Assembly: GCA_020028115.1 (NCBI GenBank)
Contig: JAHWYA010000104.1
Location: 1-6,576 of the forward strand
From: Anaeromyxobacter sp.
GTDB lineage: Bacteria; Myxococcota; Myxococcia; Myxococcales; Anaeromyxobacteraceae
Direction of reading: 5' to 3'
DNA length: 6,576 nt
The position numbers and the translations under genes were made by a program. The notes below the pieces were generated by a model. That model did no database searches and was not told the DNA's origin. It saw only the letters and a list, made by a program, of their open reading frames with translations. Below are positions 6,355 to 6,576 of this stretch, one piece after another; the first letter of the stretch is position 1, and each line of letters opens with the position of its first letter.

Positions 6355-6576
6355 TCAAGAGCGAATGGTGACACGGAGCCTCTTCGACATCCGCACCGCC
6401 AGGAGCGCGCCGCCCGGGAGCGGCACGCGCACGACCTTCCCACCCGCGAACCCCCGCGCCCGGTAGAACTCGACGCCGCTCCGCGCCGCGTCCGCGCGGA
6501 GGGTCCGGACGCCGCGGCGGCGCGCGAGCGCCTCCACCCGCGCGAGGAGCGCGGAGGCGACCCCGCGGCGCGCCGC
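6355..6576 (-). CDS. GNAT family N-acetyltransferase, C-terminal part (5' end outside window)
   Basis: The visible 73 residues run off the right edge, so the N-terminal half and start are missing. They begin in the acetyl-CoA binding loop: ARRGVASALL fits the GNAT motif-A pattern (R/Q)xxGxG/A followed by a helix. Next come the long helix ARVEALARRRG, the strand VRTLRADAA, and the typical GVEFYRARGF segment, whose tyrosine often acts as the general acid near CoA. A final strand pair ends in LLAVRMSKRL. The enzyme would transfer an acetyl group from acetyl-CoA to an amine in the cytoplasm; the acceptor cannot be told from this part. It converges on the nuclease gene and is not in its operon. 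A GTG at 6537 is internal to the fold and not a credible start. Confidence 0.85.
   Translation of the reverse strand, partial: AARRGVASALLARVEALARRRGVRTLRADAARSGVEFYRARGFAGGKVVRVPLPGGALLAVRMSKRLRVTIRS

Noticed and set aside
1..6576. CRISPR array, tRNA or rRNA genes, transposase or integrase
   Set aside because: None seen on either strand; no regularly spaced repeats, cloverleaf-like segments or recombinase motifs.

Overview
This is a GC-rich window (about 70% by eye) with short gaps and strongly G/C-ending codons in most genes. It suggests a high-GC Gram-negative bacterium, such as a member of Myxococcota, Acidobacteriota or Gemmatimonadota. Nothing in the window fixes the taxon. The Gram-negative reading rests mainly on a lipoprotein M16 peptidase subunit, and this is inference.

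Region 2-2877 (+) is a two-gene operon encoding an M16B zinc-peptidase pair. The first gene is cut by the left edge and keeps the inverted zinc motif HxxEH. The second overlaps it by four bases (ATGA), carries a lipoprotein signal, has lost every zinc ligand, and keeps the Arg/Tyr motif that the first subunit lacks. The two products are best read as halves of one split active site, probably in the periplasm.

Region 2878-3215 has no convincing gene and lies between convergent genes. Region 3216-4460 (-) encodes a 12-TM major facilitator of the Tet/DHA1 type. Its codon use is visibly looser than its neighbours', which suggests transfer. The positions that tetracycline exporters need in TM8 and TM9 are substituted. 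Region 4461-5296 has no intact gene. Part of it (about 4740-5175) shows strong three-base periodicity with the same third position on both strands, but each strand is broken by a stop, so it looks like a decayed gene.

Region 5297-6226 (+) is a stand-alone 309-aa PD-(D/E)XK nuclease with all RecB-type motifs and a four-cysteine Fe-S signature spaced as in AddB/Cas4. A 10-bp-spaced direct repeat and a possible -10 box lie upstream. A strong TTCG-loop hairpin follows it, between convergent genes. The window ends in the C-terminal half of a GNAT acetyltransferase (6355-6576, -).

The peptidase pair is one functional unit. The transporter, nuclease and acetyltransferase each look independently transcribed, and no multi-gene defence or biosynthetic system is visible. 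The most interesting items are the compact Fe-S nuclease, the Tet-like transporter without key Tet residues, and the ambiguous relic between them.
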